Part shown: positions 17,569-28,173 of the stretch, in pieces | Layout of the letters: each line of letters starts with the position of its first letter | Position numbering within the stretch: the stretch's first letter is position 1 | Assembly: GCA_035506135.1 (NCBI GenBank) | Contig: DATJPY010000043.1 | Span: 1-64,000, forward strand | DNA from: DATJPY01 sp035506135 | GTDB lineage: Bacteria; Myxococcota_A; UBA9160; PR03 | Direction: 5' to 3' | DNA length: 64,000 bases | Made by a program: the position numbers and the translations under genes | The notes under the pieces: model-generated | What the model saw: the letters and a program-made list of their open reading frames with translations, nothing else | What the model was told of the DNA's origin: nothing | Database searches by the model: none

Positions 17569-18690
17569 TCAGCCGAGGAAGTCGCGAAGCTTCTCGAGGA
17601 AGCTCCTGGTGACGGGGGACACCTCCGTCCCGGTCTCCTTCGCGAACTGCTCGAGCAGCTCGCGCTGGCGCTCGGTGAGCCGGCTCGGCACCTCGACGAA
17701 GATCTGCACGAGCTGGTCGCCGCGGCCGCGACCGCCGAGGGTGGGGAGGCCCCGTCCCTGCAGCCGGAGCGTCTTGCCGGACTGCGTGCCCTCGGGAATC
17801 CGCAGCGACACCTTGCCCTCGAGCGTCGGCACCTCGATCTCGGCGCCGAGCGCGGCGTGCACGAACGGAACCGGCACCTGGCAGTGCAGGTCGCAGCCGT
17901 CGCGGACGAAGAAGGGATGGGGCTTCACCGAGACGTCCACGTAGAGATCCCCGGCCGGCCCGCCCTCGAGGCCCGCCTCGCCCTCGCCCGCCAGCCGGAG
18001 CCGGGTGCCGTGCTCGACGCCGGCGGGGATCTTCACCGAGAGCGACTGCTGGCTCTCGACGCGGCCGGCGCCGCGGCAGGCGGGACAGCGCTCCTTCACC
18101 ACCTCGCCGGCGCCACCGCAGGCGTCGCACGGGCGGCTGATGCGGAAGAAGCCCTGCTGGAACATGAGCTGGCCCGAGCCGCGGCAGCGGCTGCAGGTCT
18201 CGGGGCGGGTGCCGGCGCGGGCCCCGGAGCCGTTGCAGCTTCCGCACGGGCGGGTCTTCGGAATCGAGAGGCGCGCCTCCTTGCCGGCGAGCACCTCGCG
18301 CAGCTCGATCTCGAGGTTGTACCGGAGGTCGGCCCCGCGGCGGCCGCGACCCCGCCGCCGGCCGCCGCCGCCGCGCGTGCCGAAGAAGTCGCCGAAGAGA
18401 TCGTTCAGGACGTCTCCGAAGTTCCCGAGGTCGCCGAAGTCGGGGAACCCGCCGGCGCCGCCTGCCCCGAGGCCCTCGAAGCCGAAGCGGTCGTAGGCGC
18501 GCCGCTTGTCGGGATCCGAGAGCACCGCGTAGGCCTCGGAGGCCTCCTTGAACCTCTCCTCGGCGGCGGGATCGTCGGGATTGCGATCCGGGTGGTACTT
18601 CAGCGCGAGCGTGCGGTACGCCTTCTTGAGCGCCTCCGCGTCCGCCGACCGGTCGACGCCCAGGACCTCGTAGTAGTCGCGCTTGGCCAA
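17569..18690 (-). CDS. dnaJ: Chaperone protein DnaJ
   Basis: Hsp40 co-chaperone that delivers substrates to DnaK and stimulates its ATPase. About 373 aa. The J domain (1-70) contains HPD in LKYHPDRNP. A Gly/Phe-rich region (GGAGGFPDFGDLGNFGDVLN) follows. The zinc domain has four CxxCxGxG motifs (CGSCNGSG, CSRCRGSG, CDACGGAG, CPACRGAG). The C-terminal beta domains and dimerisation tail are complete. The start is TTG 18690, giving LAKRDYYEVLG with GGAG upstream; ATG-type starts further up add an unrelated leader. It is separated from dnaK by tauE, a small gene and a repeat element, unlike the usual dnaK-dnaJ pair. Confidence 0.97.
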   Translation of the reverse strand: MAKRDYYEVLGVDRSADAEALKKAYRTLALKYHPDRNPDDPAAEERFKEASEAYAVLSDPDKRRAYDRFGFEGLGAGGAGGFPDFGDLGNFGDVLNDLFGDFFGTRGGGGRRRGRGRRGADLRYNLEIELREVLAGKEARLSIPKTRPCGSCNGSGARAGTRPETCSRCRGSGQLMFQQGFFRISRPCDACGGAGEVVKERCPACRGAGRVESQQSLSVKIPAGVEHGTRLRLAGEGEAGLEGGPAGDLYVDVSVKPHPFFVRDGCDLHCQVPVPFVHAALGAEIEVPTLEGKVSLRIPEGTQSGKTLRLQGRGLPTLGGRGRGDQLVQIFVEVPSRLTERQRELLEQFAKETGTEVSPVTRSFLEKLRDFLG

Positions 18691-18831
18691 TGCTCTCCAC
18701 CCGGAGAAAGGGAGACCGGTCGGGACCCGCATCGTCCAGCCCGCGGCCGGACGAAAATCCGCAGAAGGCTACGCGCCGACGGGCCGGAAGCAAGGCTCGC
18801 GGTCGGGCTTCGCAGGGGCCCGGGAGTCGTC

Positions 18832-18837
18832 TAGGAT
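18832..18837 (+). promoter_or_regulatory. Putative -10 hexamer of the DUF1145-like gene (leaderless type)
   Basis: TAGGAT ends 6 nt before the GTG start. TTCGCA 17 nt upstream is a possible -35. No ribosome-binding site is visible. Confidence 0.5.
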
Positions 18838-18843
18838 GCCGCC

Positions 18844-19092
18844 GTGTCCGCCCCCAAGCTCGTGATCCTCGGCGTCTGGCTCCTCTGCGTCGTCGCCGTC
18901 CTCGGGGGCGGCGACGGGTGGTTCCTCGCGCTCTGCCGCCGCGTCTTCTGGCTGATGCTGGTCGTACACGGCGTCGAGTGCGTGCTCTTCCGCGACCGCC
19001 TGCGAAGGGCCTCGGGCTCGCTTCCCGGGCACTTGGCGCAGACCCTCCTCTTCGGCCTCTTCCACCTCCGCGAGCTGCCGCGGGCTGCGTAG
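18844..19092 (+). CDS. Small membrane protein, DUF1145-like
   Basis: An 82-aa protein with two predicted membrane helices (VILGVWLLCVVAVLGG and FWLMLVVHGVECVLF) and a basic cytoplasmic end. Size, helix spacing and the HGVECVLF segment fit the DUF1145 (YhhL-like) inner-membrane family, whose function is unknown. Strong support for being real comes from the TAGGAT hexamer positioned exactly for transcription and the lack of any competing gene. It lies between divergent dnaJ and convergent tauE. The family call is by resemblance only. Confidence 0.7.
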   Translation: MSAPKLVILGVWLLCVVAVLGGGDGWFLALCRRVFWLMLVVHGVECVLFRDRLRRASGSLPGHLAQTLLFGLFHLRELPRAA

Positions 19093-19104
19093 CGCGACAC
19101 GGCC

Positions 19105-19905
19105 TCAGCCGAGGAGCAGGCGCACGAACAGGTACGCGCTGATGCCGAGCCCGATCGCCACCACGAGCCGGCGTACGGTCGCCGGCCCGAGACGCTGCGC
19201 GAGGCCGGCACCGCCGTAGCCTCCGGCCACACCGCCGACCATCATCAGGGCCGCGAGCGGCCACTCGACGCGCCCCGCCGCGGCGAAGGTGAGCGCGGCC
19301 AGGCCGTTGATGCAGACGGCCGCCAGGTTCTTGAGCCCGTTCATGCGGTGGATGTCGGTGAGGCCGAGCACGCCGAGCGCCGCGAGCATCAGGATGCCGA
19401 TGCCCGCCCCGAAGAAGCCGCCGTAGAGCGCGACGAGGAGCTGGAAGGACGCGATCCCGGCGAGCTGCGCGCGCCCGCGCCGATGCGCGGCTCCCTCGGC
19501 GCGCGACCAGCGGCGCAGCGGCTCCTGCGCCATGAAGAGCACGGTGGCGCCGAGCACGAGGAGCGGCGCCAGCCGCGCGAAGGCGTCGTCGCCCACGTGA
19601 TGCGCCGCGAGGGCACCGAGCGTCCCGCCGACCAGGCTCGGCAGCGCCATCGCGAGCAGCAGGCGCCCCTCGCCGCGTACCTCGCTCCGATAGCCCCAGA
19701 AGGCCGAGAGCGATCCCGGCACGAGCGCGACGGTGCTGGTGGCGTTCGCCGTCACCGCCGGGAGCCCCGCCGACAGCAGCGCCGGGAAGGTGAGCAGCGT
19801 GCCGCCGCCCGCGATCGAGTTGATGGCGCCCGCCGCGAAGGCGGCCGCGAAGAGCAGCAGATGGACCACGCGCGCGAGGGAAGCGCGCCTCGCGAGCGCC
19901 GACAA
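19105..19905 (-). CDS. TauE/SafE family membrane permease
   Basis: A 266-aa inner-membrane protein of the sulfite-exporter TauE/SafE family, which moves anionic sulfur or carboxylate compounds. About seven to eight membrane helices are visible. Family motifs are present in both halves: AAGAINSIAGGGTLLTFPALLSAGLPAVTANATS and ALYGGFFGAGIGILMLAALGVLG, followed by MNGLKNL. The start is TTG 19905 with GGAG close by. It lies downstream of dnaK on the same strand, but a repeat element separates them, so a shared transcript is doubtful. Substrate unknown. Confidence 0.92.
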   Translation of the reverse strand: MSALARRASLARVVHLLLFAAAFAAGAINSIAGGGTLLTFPALLSAGLPAVTANATSTVALVPGSLSAFWGYRSEVRGEGRLLLAMALPSLVGGTLGALAAHHVGDDAFARLAPLLVLGATVLFMAQEPLRRWSRAEGAAHRRGRAQLAGIASFQLLVALYGGFFGAGIGILMLAALGVLGLTDIHRMNGLKNLAAVCINGLAALTFAAAGRVEWPLAALMMVGGVAGGYGGAGLAQRLGPATVRRLVVAIGLGISAYLFVRLLLG

Positions 19906-19938
19906 CTGCTCCGGGGCAGCGCGGTCGTCTGGAGTATC

Positions 19939-19984
19939 GGCCAGCGCCGCGAAGCGGCGCGCGCAGCGAGCGCAGGGAGCGAAG

Positions 19985-19989
<5 letters not shown>
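19939..19989 (-). repeat. Intergenic repeat element, short copy C (dnaK-tauE gap)
   Basis: Read on the minus strand, this contains GACTTCGCTC, CTGCG, CTCGCTGCGC and the hairpin GCGCCGC-GAA... (arms 19944-19950 and 19954-19960). It matches the right half of the elements at 9463-9605 and 31559-31769. The hairpin stem sequence differs but the pairing is kept. It sits immediately after the dnaK stop, a position suited to a terminator. Confidence 0.65.
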
Positions 19990-21814
<1,825 letters not shown>

Positions 21815-21860
21815 CGGCTCGGGCCCCTTCTGCAGCGGGGCCGTCGCGCTGGGCCCCCGG

Positions 21861-22535
21861 TCACGTGTCCTCGCCCTCCCGGGCGCCTGCCGTGGCGCCC
21901 TCCGGCGGCTTCGAAACCAGCACTCGCGCCGGGCGCAGCAGCCGGCCCCGCAGCTGGTAACCGGGCTGGAACACCTGCACGACGGTGTTGGCCGGCACCG
22001 ATGCGTCGGGCACCTGCGCCATCGCCTCGTGCAGGGCTGGGTCGAAGGCCTGTCCGAGGGCCTCGATCGACGTGACGCCGTGCTTGCTCAGCACGGCGTG
22101 CAGCTCGCGCAGTACGAGCTCCACGCCTTCGAGCAGACCTTCGGTGTTCCCCTCCCCACCCTTGCGAGCGTGGTCGATGGCACGCTCCAGGTTATCGACC
22201 GACGAAAGGAGGTCCTTGACGAGATTCTGGTGGCCGAAGTGGTGGGCCTCCTCGCGGTCCCGCAGCGATCGGCGCCGGAAGTTGTCGAAGTCGGCCGCCA
22301 GGCGCAGATGGCGGTCGCGCGCCTCGGCGAGCTCCGCGCGCAGCGTCTCCAGCTCGGCCACTACCTCCGGCGCCGGGTCGGTTTCCCCCCGCGACGCGTT
22401 CTGGTGTGCCTCGACCGACTCGGCGGCCTCGCGCAGCGCGTCCTCGAGCTCCCGGCTCGGCGGGAGGCTCCCGCCCGCGACCTCGTCCGGGTCGTCGTCC
22501 CGCGGACCTCCGCGCCTGCCGGACGCCTCGCTCAT
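21861..22535 (-). CDS. grpE: Nucleotide exchange factor GrpE
   Basis: 224 aa. Releases ADP from DnaK. An acidic, disordered N-terminus (~residues 1-60) leads into the long coiled coil (VAELETLRAELAEARDRHLRLAADFDNFRRRSLRDREEA) and the beta domain (FDPALHEAMAQVPDASVPANTVVQVFQPGYQLRGRLLRPARVLVSK). The ATG overlaps the hrcA stop (ATGA). The frame is open upstream through hrcA, but that extension is a shadow. Translational coupling and order support the assignment. Confidence 0.97.
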   Translation of the reverse strand: MSEASGRRGGPRDDDPDEVAGGSLPPSRELEDALREAAESVEAHQNASRGETDPAPEVVAELETLRAELAEARDRHLRLAADFDNFRRRSLRDREEAHHFGHQNLVKDLLSSVDNLERAIDHARKGGEGNTEGLLEGVELVLRELHAVLSKHGVTSIEALGQAFDPALHEAMAQVPDASVPANTVVQVFQPGYQLRGRLLRPARVLVSKPPEGATAGAREGEDT

Positions 22536-23578
22536 GCCGAGAGCTTCGCGCTGACGAGCCGGGAGAGGTACTCGACGAGCCCCATCACCCGCGCGTAGTC
22601 CATGCGCCACGAGCCGACCACGCCGAGCACGCCGGGCGGACCGTCCGCGCTGCCGAAGGGCGCGGCGACGAAGGCGAGCCGCCGCAGCTCGGGCTCGCCG
22701 AGCTCGTCGCCGAGCGCCACGGTAAGCCCGCCGGCTCCGATCACCTTCTCGACGACGCGCAGGAGCGACTCGCCGTCCTCGAGCGCGCCGAAGAGCTCCC
22801 GCACCCGGCTCGGATCGCGGAACTCCGGCTGGTCGAGCAGCGCGAGGCGGGTTGCGATCACGAGATCGCTCCCCGCATCGTCCCCCTGCCCATCGAGCGC
22901 GCGCCAGCCGAGCCACACGGCGCGCTCGAGCGCGCCGTGCGCGCGCGAGCGAAGCGCGCGCACCTCGCGCGCCAGCGCTTCGCGCACCTCGCCGAGCGTG
23001 CGGCCCGCGATGCGCGCCCAGAGCGCCCCCGCGATCCGGTCGAGCTCCGCCTGGTCCCCGCTCTCCTCGTCGTCGATCACGCGGCGCAGCGCCTCCCCGG
23101 TCTCGCACACCAGGACGACGAGCACCCGGCTGCGCGACAGCCGCACCAGCGCGACGTGCCGCAGGGCGACCTGCTCGAGCCGCGGCGCGACCACGAAGCC
23201 GAGCTGCCGCGTGCCCTCGGAGAGCAGGCGCGAGGTGGTGCGCATGAGCGAGTCCGGCTCCGCCCCTCCGACGCTGCCCTCGAGGTTGCGCCGCTCGAAG
23301 TCGCCGAGGCCGCGGGGCTCGACCCGATCGACGAAGACCCGGAGCCCGCGCGCGGTCGGGACGCGCCCCGCCGAGCGGTGCGGCTTCTCGAGCAGCCCGA
23401 GCTCTCCCAGCTCCGCCATGGTGTTGCGGATCGACGCCGAGGAGAGGTGCACCGGCACCACGTGCGAGACGCTCCGCGAGCCCACCGGCGCGGCCTCGGC
23501 CACGTAGGCCGCGACGATCGCCCGCAGCACCAGATCCTGGCGCTCGGTCAGCGGCATCTGCTCGTTGGTGTCCGGCAC
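22532..23578 (-). CDS. hrcA: Heat-inducible transcription repressor HrcA
   Basis: 348 aa. Repressor of class I heat-shock genes. An N-terminal winged helix is followed by the family block SVSHVVPVHLSSASIRNTMAELGELGLLEKPHRSAGRVPTARGLRVFVD. A GAF-like dimerisation domain follows, ending VGSWRMDYARVMGLVEYLSRLVS. The start is GTG 23578, with ATG 23557 as the alternative. HrcA normally binds CIRCE (TTAGCACTC-N9-GAGTGCTAA); I could not find a CIRCE copy upstream of hemW, hrcA, dnaJ or lon. The groEL upstream region is outside the window, so the operator could be there. Confidence 0.96.
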   Translation of the reverse strand: MPDTNEQMPLTERQDLVLRAIVAAYVAEAAPVGSRSVSHVVPVHLSSASIRNTMAELGELGLLEKPHRSAGRVPTARGLRVFVDRVEPRGLGDFERRNLEGSVGGAEPDSLMRTTSRLLSEGTRQLGFVVAPRLEQVALRHVALVRLSRSRVLVVLVCETGEALRRVIDDEESGDQAELDRIAGALWARIAGRTLGEVREALAREVRALRSRAHGALERAVWLGWRALDGQGDDAGSDLVIATRLALLDQPEFRDPSRVRELFGALEDGESLLRVVEKVIGAGGLTVALGDELGEPELRRLAFVAAPFGSADGPPGVLGVVGSWRMDYARVMGLVEYLSRLVSAKLSA

Positions 23579-23654
23579 GGCGGGTCCCCCGCGGCAGCTC
23601 GCCCGAGTTAACCGAATGGGGACGGGCGCGCCAGCCTGCGGGCGGGGGATGCCC

Positions 23655-24836
23655 TCACACGAAGCGCTCGAAGACCGAGTCGGAGAGCAGGATGCCGCGC
23701 GGCATGAGGCGGAGCCGGCCGTCCGGCCCCTCATCGAGGAGACCGGCCGCAACGAGCTCCCCGATCTCCGCCCCGAAGAAGGCGCGCGGCGGGCCCCCGA
23801 ACTCGGCCGCAAAGCCCTCCGGTGCCAGCCCCGCCGCGGTGCGCAGCGCGAGGAACACCGCTTCGCCCCGCGCCGTCCGCGCGTCCAGGCGCTCCGGCGG
23901 CCCGTCGGCGGCGGGCTCGCCCGCGCCGACGCGCGCGAGATACGCGGCGAGCGACCGCACGTTCGCTCGGCGCGCACCGTGGGGCGCGCAGGCACTCGAC
24001 GGCTCGCTCGACCAGGCTCCGACGCCGATGCCGAGCACCGGCCGCCGCTCCCAGTAGCGTCGATTGTGGAGCGCCTCCCGGCCGGGCCGCGCGAAGCTCG
24101 AGATCTCGTACCGGAAGAGGCCGGCGGCGCCGAGGCGCTCCGCGGCCAGCGCCAGCATGTCGGCCGCCTCGTCCTCGCCCGCGAGCGCCAGCGCGCCGCG
24201 CCGCGCCGCGCGCTCGAAGGGGGTCCCCGGCTCGATCGTCAGCATGTACACCGACACATGTTGAGGCGCATGCGCCAGCGCGCGCTCGAGCTCCCGCGCG
24301 ACATGCGCGAGCCGCTGTCCCGGCGCGGCGAGGATCAGGTCGATCGAGACGTTCTCGAAGCCCGCGGCGCGCGCGGCGTCGAGCGCGTCGTCACCGTCCC
24401 GCGCGCGGTGGGCACGGCCGAGCCGCTTCAGGGTGACGTCGTCGAAGGACTGGATGCCGACGGAGAGCCGATCGACACCGGCGGCGCGGAAGCCGGCCAG
24501 CCGCGCGCGCTCCGTGGTGCCGGGATTCATCTCCAGCGTCAGCTCGAACGCCCCGTCGGGTGCCGGCGGGAACGCCGCGCGCACCGCGGCGGCAATCCGC
24601 TCGACGGACTGCGGGTGCAGCAGCGAGGGCGTGCCGCCGCCGAGGTAGAGCGACGCGAGGGGGCGGGCGGCGAACGGCCCGGCGCGCCGCCCGAGCTCGG
24701 CGAGGAGCGCGTCCACGTACGCGGCCTCGCGCGCGGCCGGGAGCCGCGGCGCCTTCTCGACCGCGAAGTCGCAGTAGGGGCAGATGCGCTCGCAGAAGGG
24801 GACGTGCACGTAGACACCGACGCGCCCGTCGTCCAT
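23655..24836 (-). CDS. hemW: Heme chaperone HemW (radical SAM)
   Basis: 393 aa. Radical SAM protein related to oxygen-independent coproporphyrinogen oxidase, acting as a heme carrier. The 4Fe-4S site is C15-x3-C19-x2-C22 (CERICPYCDF). YLGGGTPSLL, EMNPGT, GVDRLSVGIQSFDDVTLKRLGRAH and FENVSIDLILAAPGQ follow the family. The C-terminal HemN domain is present. It lacks the N-terminal extension of true HemN. The order hemW-hrcA-grpE-dnaK matches the arrangement in many Firmicutes. hrcA begins 76 nt downstream. The ATG has TATCCT 6 nt before it and no ribosome-binding site. Confidence 0.95.
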   Translation of the reverse strand: MDDGRVGVYVHVPFCERICPYCDFAVEKAPRLPAAREAAYVDALLAELGRRAGPFAARPLASLYLGGGTPSLLHPQSVERIAAAVRAAFPPAPDGAFELTLEMNPGTTERARLAGFRAAGVDRLSVGIQSFDDVTLKRLGRAHRARDGDDALDAARAAGFENVSIDLILAAPGQRLAHVARELERALAHAPQHVSVYMLTIEPGTPFERAARRGALALAGEDEAADMLALAAERLGAAGLFRYEISSFARPGREALHNRRYWERRPVLGIGVGAWSSEPSSACAPHGARRANVRSLAAYLARVGAGEPAADGPPERLDARTARGEAVFLALRTAAGLAPEGFAAEFGGPPRAFFGAEIGELVAAGLLDEGPDGRLRLMPRGILLSDSVFERFV

Positions 24837-24842
24837 GACACG

Positions 24843-24848
24843 AGGATA
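24843..24848 (-). promoter_or_regulatory. hemW: Putative -10 hexamer of hemW (leaderless type)
   Basis: TATCCT ends 6 nt before the hemW ATG. It lies in the short divergent gap to the M16 peptidase gene. No obvious -35 or ribosome-binding site is seen. Confidence 0.5.
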
Positions 24849-24873
24849 GCCGGCATGCGCGGTCCGCCGCGGC

Positions 24874-24879
24874 TATGCT
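24874..24879 (+). promoter_or_regulatory. Putative -10 hexamer of the M16 peptidase gene
   Basis: TATGCT ends 8 nt before TTG 24888. It would place transcription start at that codon and argues against the upstream ATG at 24855, which would then not be transcribed. Confidence 0.45.
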
Positions 24880-24887
24880 GGGGCGCC

Positions 24888-27464
24888 TTGGCGCCCTCCC
24901 CCCTCCACTACGAAGTGCTCCCGGGCGGACCGGCGCTGCTCCTGCGCGAGTCGAGGCTCGCGGCGGTCGCCGAGCTGCAGATCTGGGCGAAGGTCGGCTC
25001 CGCGGACGAGCGGCCCGGCGAGCAGGGGCTCGCGCACTTCCACGAGCACATGCTGTTCAAGGGCACCGCGCGGCGCGACGTCGGCGAGGTCGCGTCGGCG
25101 ATCGAGGGCGTGGGCGGTCGCATCAACGCCTACACCAGCTACGACGTCACGGTGTACCACGCCACGGTGCCGACCGACGGGCTGCCGGCCGCGTGCGACG
25201 TGCTCGTCGACATGGTGACCGCCTCGCGCTTCGACCCGGCCGAGATCGAGCGCGAGATCGAGGTGGTGCTCGAGGAGATCCGCCGCTCCGAGGACTCGCC
25301 GCAGCACGTGTGCGCCGAGGCGCTCTTCGCCGAGGCCTTCCGCGCGCATCCGTATCGCGCGCCGATCCTCGGGACGCGGGAGAGCGTGTCGCGCTTCGAC
25401 CGCGACCGGGTGCAGGCCTTCTTCCGGCGCTGGTACGCGGCCCCGAACCTGCTCGTGGTCGCCTGCGGCGACTTCGACGCCGGCACTCTCGCCGGCGCCC
25501 TGCGCGGCGCGTTCGCCGCTGCGCCGGCGAACGGCGCCGCGCGCTCCCGCCCCGTCGAGCCGCCGCGCGGCGCGCCCGGCGCCGTGCTGCTGCGGCGGCC
25601 CTTCGAGCGCGCCTGCGTCGAGCTGGCCTGGCCCGCGGTGGCCTTCGCACATCCCGACACGCCGCACCTCGACCTGCTCGCCTTCGTGCTCGGCGAGGGC
25701 GACTCGAGCCGCCTCGTGCGCGTCGTGAAGGAGCGCGACGGGCTGGTCGATCGCATCGACGCGTCTTGCTACACGCCGCTCGACGCGGGCCTGTTCGGCG
25801 TCTCGGCGGACCTCGACGCCGAGCGCCTGCCCGAGGCGCTCGAGGCGGTCGCCCGCCAGGTCGAGTGGCTCCGACACGAGGCCGTGTCGGACGCCGAGAT
25901 CGAGAAGGCGCGCGCCAACTTCCTGGCGAGCGAGCACTTCGAGCGCGAGAGCGTCGCGGGCCAGGCGCGCAAGCTCGGCTCCTTCGCCGTGCTGGCGGGC
26001 GACCCCGAGCGCGAGCGGGCCTATCTCGACGCCGTGCGCCGCGCGACCCCCGCGGACCTGCTCGCGGTGGCGCGCCGACACCTCGCGCCGGAGCGCCTCG
26101 CGCTGGCCGCGGTGCTGCCCGAGGACGCCGCGCGCGAGCTCGACGAGAAGGCGCTGCTCGCGGCGCTCGCGCGCGGAGGGGAGGGCGTGACGCGACGCCG
26201 CGCCGCGCCCGCGCGCATCGCCGCCCCGGCGCGATCGCCGGAGATCCACTCCTATCGGCTGCCGATCGGCGCCGAGCTGCACGTCGAGCCGCGGCGCGAG
26301 GTGCCGGTGGTCGCGGTGCGCGCCGCCTTCCTCGGCGGGCTCCTCGCCGAGGACGAGCGCAGCGCGGGCCTCACGCACATGACGACGGCGATGTGGATGC
26401 GCGGCACGCGCCGGCGCGACGCCGCCGAGCTGGCCCGCGCGATCGAGTCGATCGCCGGCGACCTCGATCCCTTCGCGGGCCGCAGCTCCTTCGGGCTCCA
26501 CCTCGACGTGCTCGCCGAGCGGCTGGAGGCCGGGCTCGAGCTCTTCGCCGAGGTGCTGCTCGAGCCGGCCTTCTCGCCGGAGGAGCTCGAGCGCGAGCGG
26601 CGCGACACGTTGGCCGCGCTGGCGCGGCGCGAAGACCGGCTCGGAACGCGCGCCTTCGACCTGTTCGGGGCCACCCACTGGCGCGCGCACCCCTATCGCT
26701 TCCCGGGCATGGGCACGATCGCGAGCGTGACCTCGTTCGCGCGCGAGGACGTGCTGGCGCACCACGCGCGCCTCGTGAACGCCGGCAACCTGGCGCTATC
26801 GGTGGCCGGTGACGTCGACCCCGACCGCGTCGCCGAGCGCCTCTCGCTGCGCCTCGGCGATCTCGCGGGCGGCGCCTTCGAGGCGCCGTCGCCGCCGGTC
26901 GAGCCCGCGCCGACGGAGCGTCGCGTCGCCGAGCTGCACAAGGACCGCGCGCAGGCACACCTCGTGGTCGGATTCCGAGGGCTCACCGTCCACGACCCCG
27001 ACCGCTTTGCGCTCGAGGTGATCGTCCAGCTGCTGGCGGGACAGGGCGGGCGGCTGTTCCTCGAGCTGCGCGACAAGAAGAGCCTCGCCTACGCGGTGAA
27101 CGCGATGAACGTCGAGGGTCTGGCGCCCGGCTTCTTCGCGGTCTACATCGCCACCGCCCCCGAGAAGCTCGAGGAGGCGCGCCGCGACATCGACGTCGAG
27201 CTGCGGCGGCTGCTCGACGCAGCGCCCGCGCCCGACGAGCTCGACCGCGCCCGCCGCTACCTGATCGGCAACTTCGAGATCGACCGCCAGCGCAGCGCGG
27301 CGCGCGCCGCGCACATGGCGATGGACGCGCGCTATGGGCTCGGGCCCGACGCACAGCATCGCTATCGCGAGGCGATCGAGGCCGTCGGGGGCGAGGACCT
27401 GCTGCGCGTGGCGCGCCGCGTGATCCGGCTCGAGACGTCGACCGAGGCCGTGATCCGCCCCTAG
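24888..27464 (+). CDS. M16 family zinc metallopeptidase, two fused modules
   Basis: About 858 aa from TTG 24888 (ATG 24855 is possible). The first half is an active inverzincin: H50-F-H-E53-H54 binds zinc in GLAHFHEHMLFKGT, and the downstream glutamate lies in EEIRRSEDSPQHVCAEALF. Both R/Y-type C-terminal motifs are seen. The second half (from ~residue 455) repeats the fold without HxxEH (AGLTHMTTAMWMRGT), as in the non-catalytic partner subunit, so one chain forms the full clamshell. It ends with the typical SLAYAVNAMNVEGLAPGFFAVYIAT segment. No signal peptide is visible with this start, so it may be cytoplasmic. It is divergent from hemW. Confidence 0.94.
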   Translation: MAPSPLHYEVLPGGPALLLRESRLAAVAELQIWAKVGSADERPGEQGLAHFHEHMLFKGTARRDVGEVASAIEGVGGRINAYTSYDVTVYHATVPTDGLPAACDVLVDMVTASRFDPAEIEREIEVVLEEIRRSEDSPQHVCAEALFAEAFRAHPYRAPILGTRESVSRFDRDRVQAFFRRWYAAPNLLVVACGDFDAGTLAGALRGAFAAAPANGAARSRPVEPPRGAPGAVLLRRPFERACVELAWPAVAFAHPDTPHLDLLAFVLGEGDSSRLVRVVKERDGLVDRIDASCYTPLDAGLFGVSADLDAERLPEALEAVARQVEWLRHEAVSDAEIEKARANFLASEHFERESVAGQARKLGSFAVLAGDPERERAYLDAVRRATPADLLAVARRHLAPERLALAAVLPEDAARELDEKALLAALARGGEGVTRRRAAPARIAAPARSPEIHSYRLPIGAELHVEPRREVPVVAVRAAFLGGLLAEDERSAGLTHMTTAMWMRGTRRRDAAELARAIESIAGDLDPFAGRSSFGLHLDVLAERLEAGLELFAEVLLEPAFSPEELERERRDTLAALARREDRLGTRAFDLFGATHWRAHPYRFPGMGTIASVTSFAREDVLAHHARLVNAGNLALSVAGDVDPDRVAERLSLRLGDLAGGAFEAPSPPVEPAPTERRVAELHKDRAQAHLVVGFRGLTVHDPDRFALEVIVQLLAGQGGRLFLELRDKKSLAYAVNAMNVEGLAPGFFAVYIATAPEKLEEARRDIDVELRRLLDAAPAPDELDRARRYLIGNFEIDRQRSAARAAHMAMDARYGLGPDAQHRYREAIEAVGGEDLLRVARRVIRLETSTEAVIRP

Positions 27465-27531
27465 TTCCTGCGGGCCTGGCTGGGCGAGTTCCTGCGGGCC
27501 TGGCGGGCGGGCTACTTCCTGCGGGCGCTCT
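27464..27531. repeat. Short tandem repeat copied from the cyclophilin 3' end
   Basis: The block AGTTCCTGCGGGCCTGGC occurs twice (period ~24 nt), and a third TTCCTGCGGGC forms the last codons of the convergent cyclophilin gene. It fills the whole gap between two convergent stop codons. Probably duplication by slippage; no hairpin terminator was seen. Confidence 0.7.
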
Positions 27532-28093
27532 TGATGACCACGGGCTCGACGGGGACGTTCTGCATGCCGCCCTGGGTCCCCGTCTTCACCGCGGCGATCT
27601 TGTCCACGATGTCCATGCCCTGCGTCACGCGGCCGAAGACCGCATAGCCGTAGTCGCGCCCGCCGTGGTTCAGGAAGTCGTTGTCCTTCACGTTGATGAA
27701 GAACTGCGCGGTGGCGCTGTCGACGACCTGGGTGCGCGCCATCGCGAGCGTGCCGCGCTGGTTCGTGAGGCCGTTGGCGGCCTCGTTCTTGATGGGCGCG
27801 CGTGTCGCCTTCTGGCTCAGCTTCGCGTCGAAGCCGCCGCCCTGGATCATGAAGCCCGGGATCACGCGGTGGAAGACCGTGCCGTCGTAGAAGCCGGCGT
27901 CCACGTAGGTGAGGAAGTTCTGCACGGTGACGGGCGCCTTCTCGGGGTCGAGCTCGATCTCGATCGTACCCTGGGAGGTCTCGAGGACGACCACGGGCTT
28001 GCCTCCTGTGCTCGTCGCGGCGCCGGCCGCGGCTGCGCCGGTCGACGCGAGCCCTGCAGCGAGCGCGAGGCAGAGCACGGTTCGCGGGATCAT
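27512..28093 (-). CDS. Periplasmic peptidyl-prolyl cis-trans isomerase (cyclophilin type)
   Basis: 193 aa. A Sec signal peptide (MIPRTVLCLALAAGLASTGAAAAGA) directs it to the periplasm, where it would help protein folding. The single cyclophilin domain includes FYDGTVFHRVIPGFMIQGGGFDA (catalytic Arg in FHRV), NQRGTLAMART, QFFINVKDNDFLN and YAVFGRVTQGMDIVDKI. CAGGAG precedes the ATG and TACGAT further up may be the -10. It is convergent with the M16 peptidase gene. The 3' end carries the repeat unit noted in the gap. Confidence 0.95.
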   Translation of the reverse strand: MIPRTVLCLALAAGLASTGAAAAGAATSTGGKPVVVLETSQGTIEIELDPEKAPVTVQNFLTYVDAGFYDGTVFHRVIPGFMIQGGGFDAKLSQKATRAPIKNEAANGLTNQRGTLAMARTQVVDSATAQFFINVKDNDFLNHGGRDYGYAVFGRVTQGMDIVDKIAAVKTGTQGGMQNVPVEPVVIKSARRK

Positions 28094-28173
28094 GGGCGGA
28101 CTCCTGGATCTCGGGAGGGCGCATCGTATCCTGCCCGAGGCGCGCCCGCCAAGGCTGGTAGACTGCGCGCGCC

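Noticed and set aside
23579..23654. CIRCE operator upstream of hrcA
   Set aside because: The gap has GAGTTAACC but no TTAGCACTC/GAGTGCTAA arms with 9-nt spacing.
24855..24888. ATG 24855 as the M16 peptidase start
   Set aside because: A TATGCT hexamer lies between this ATG and TTG 24888, so the ATG would fall upstream of transcription; kept only as an alternative.
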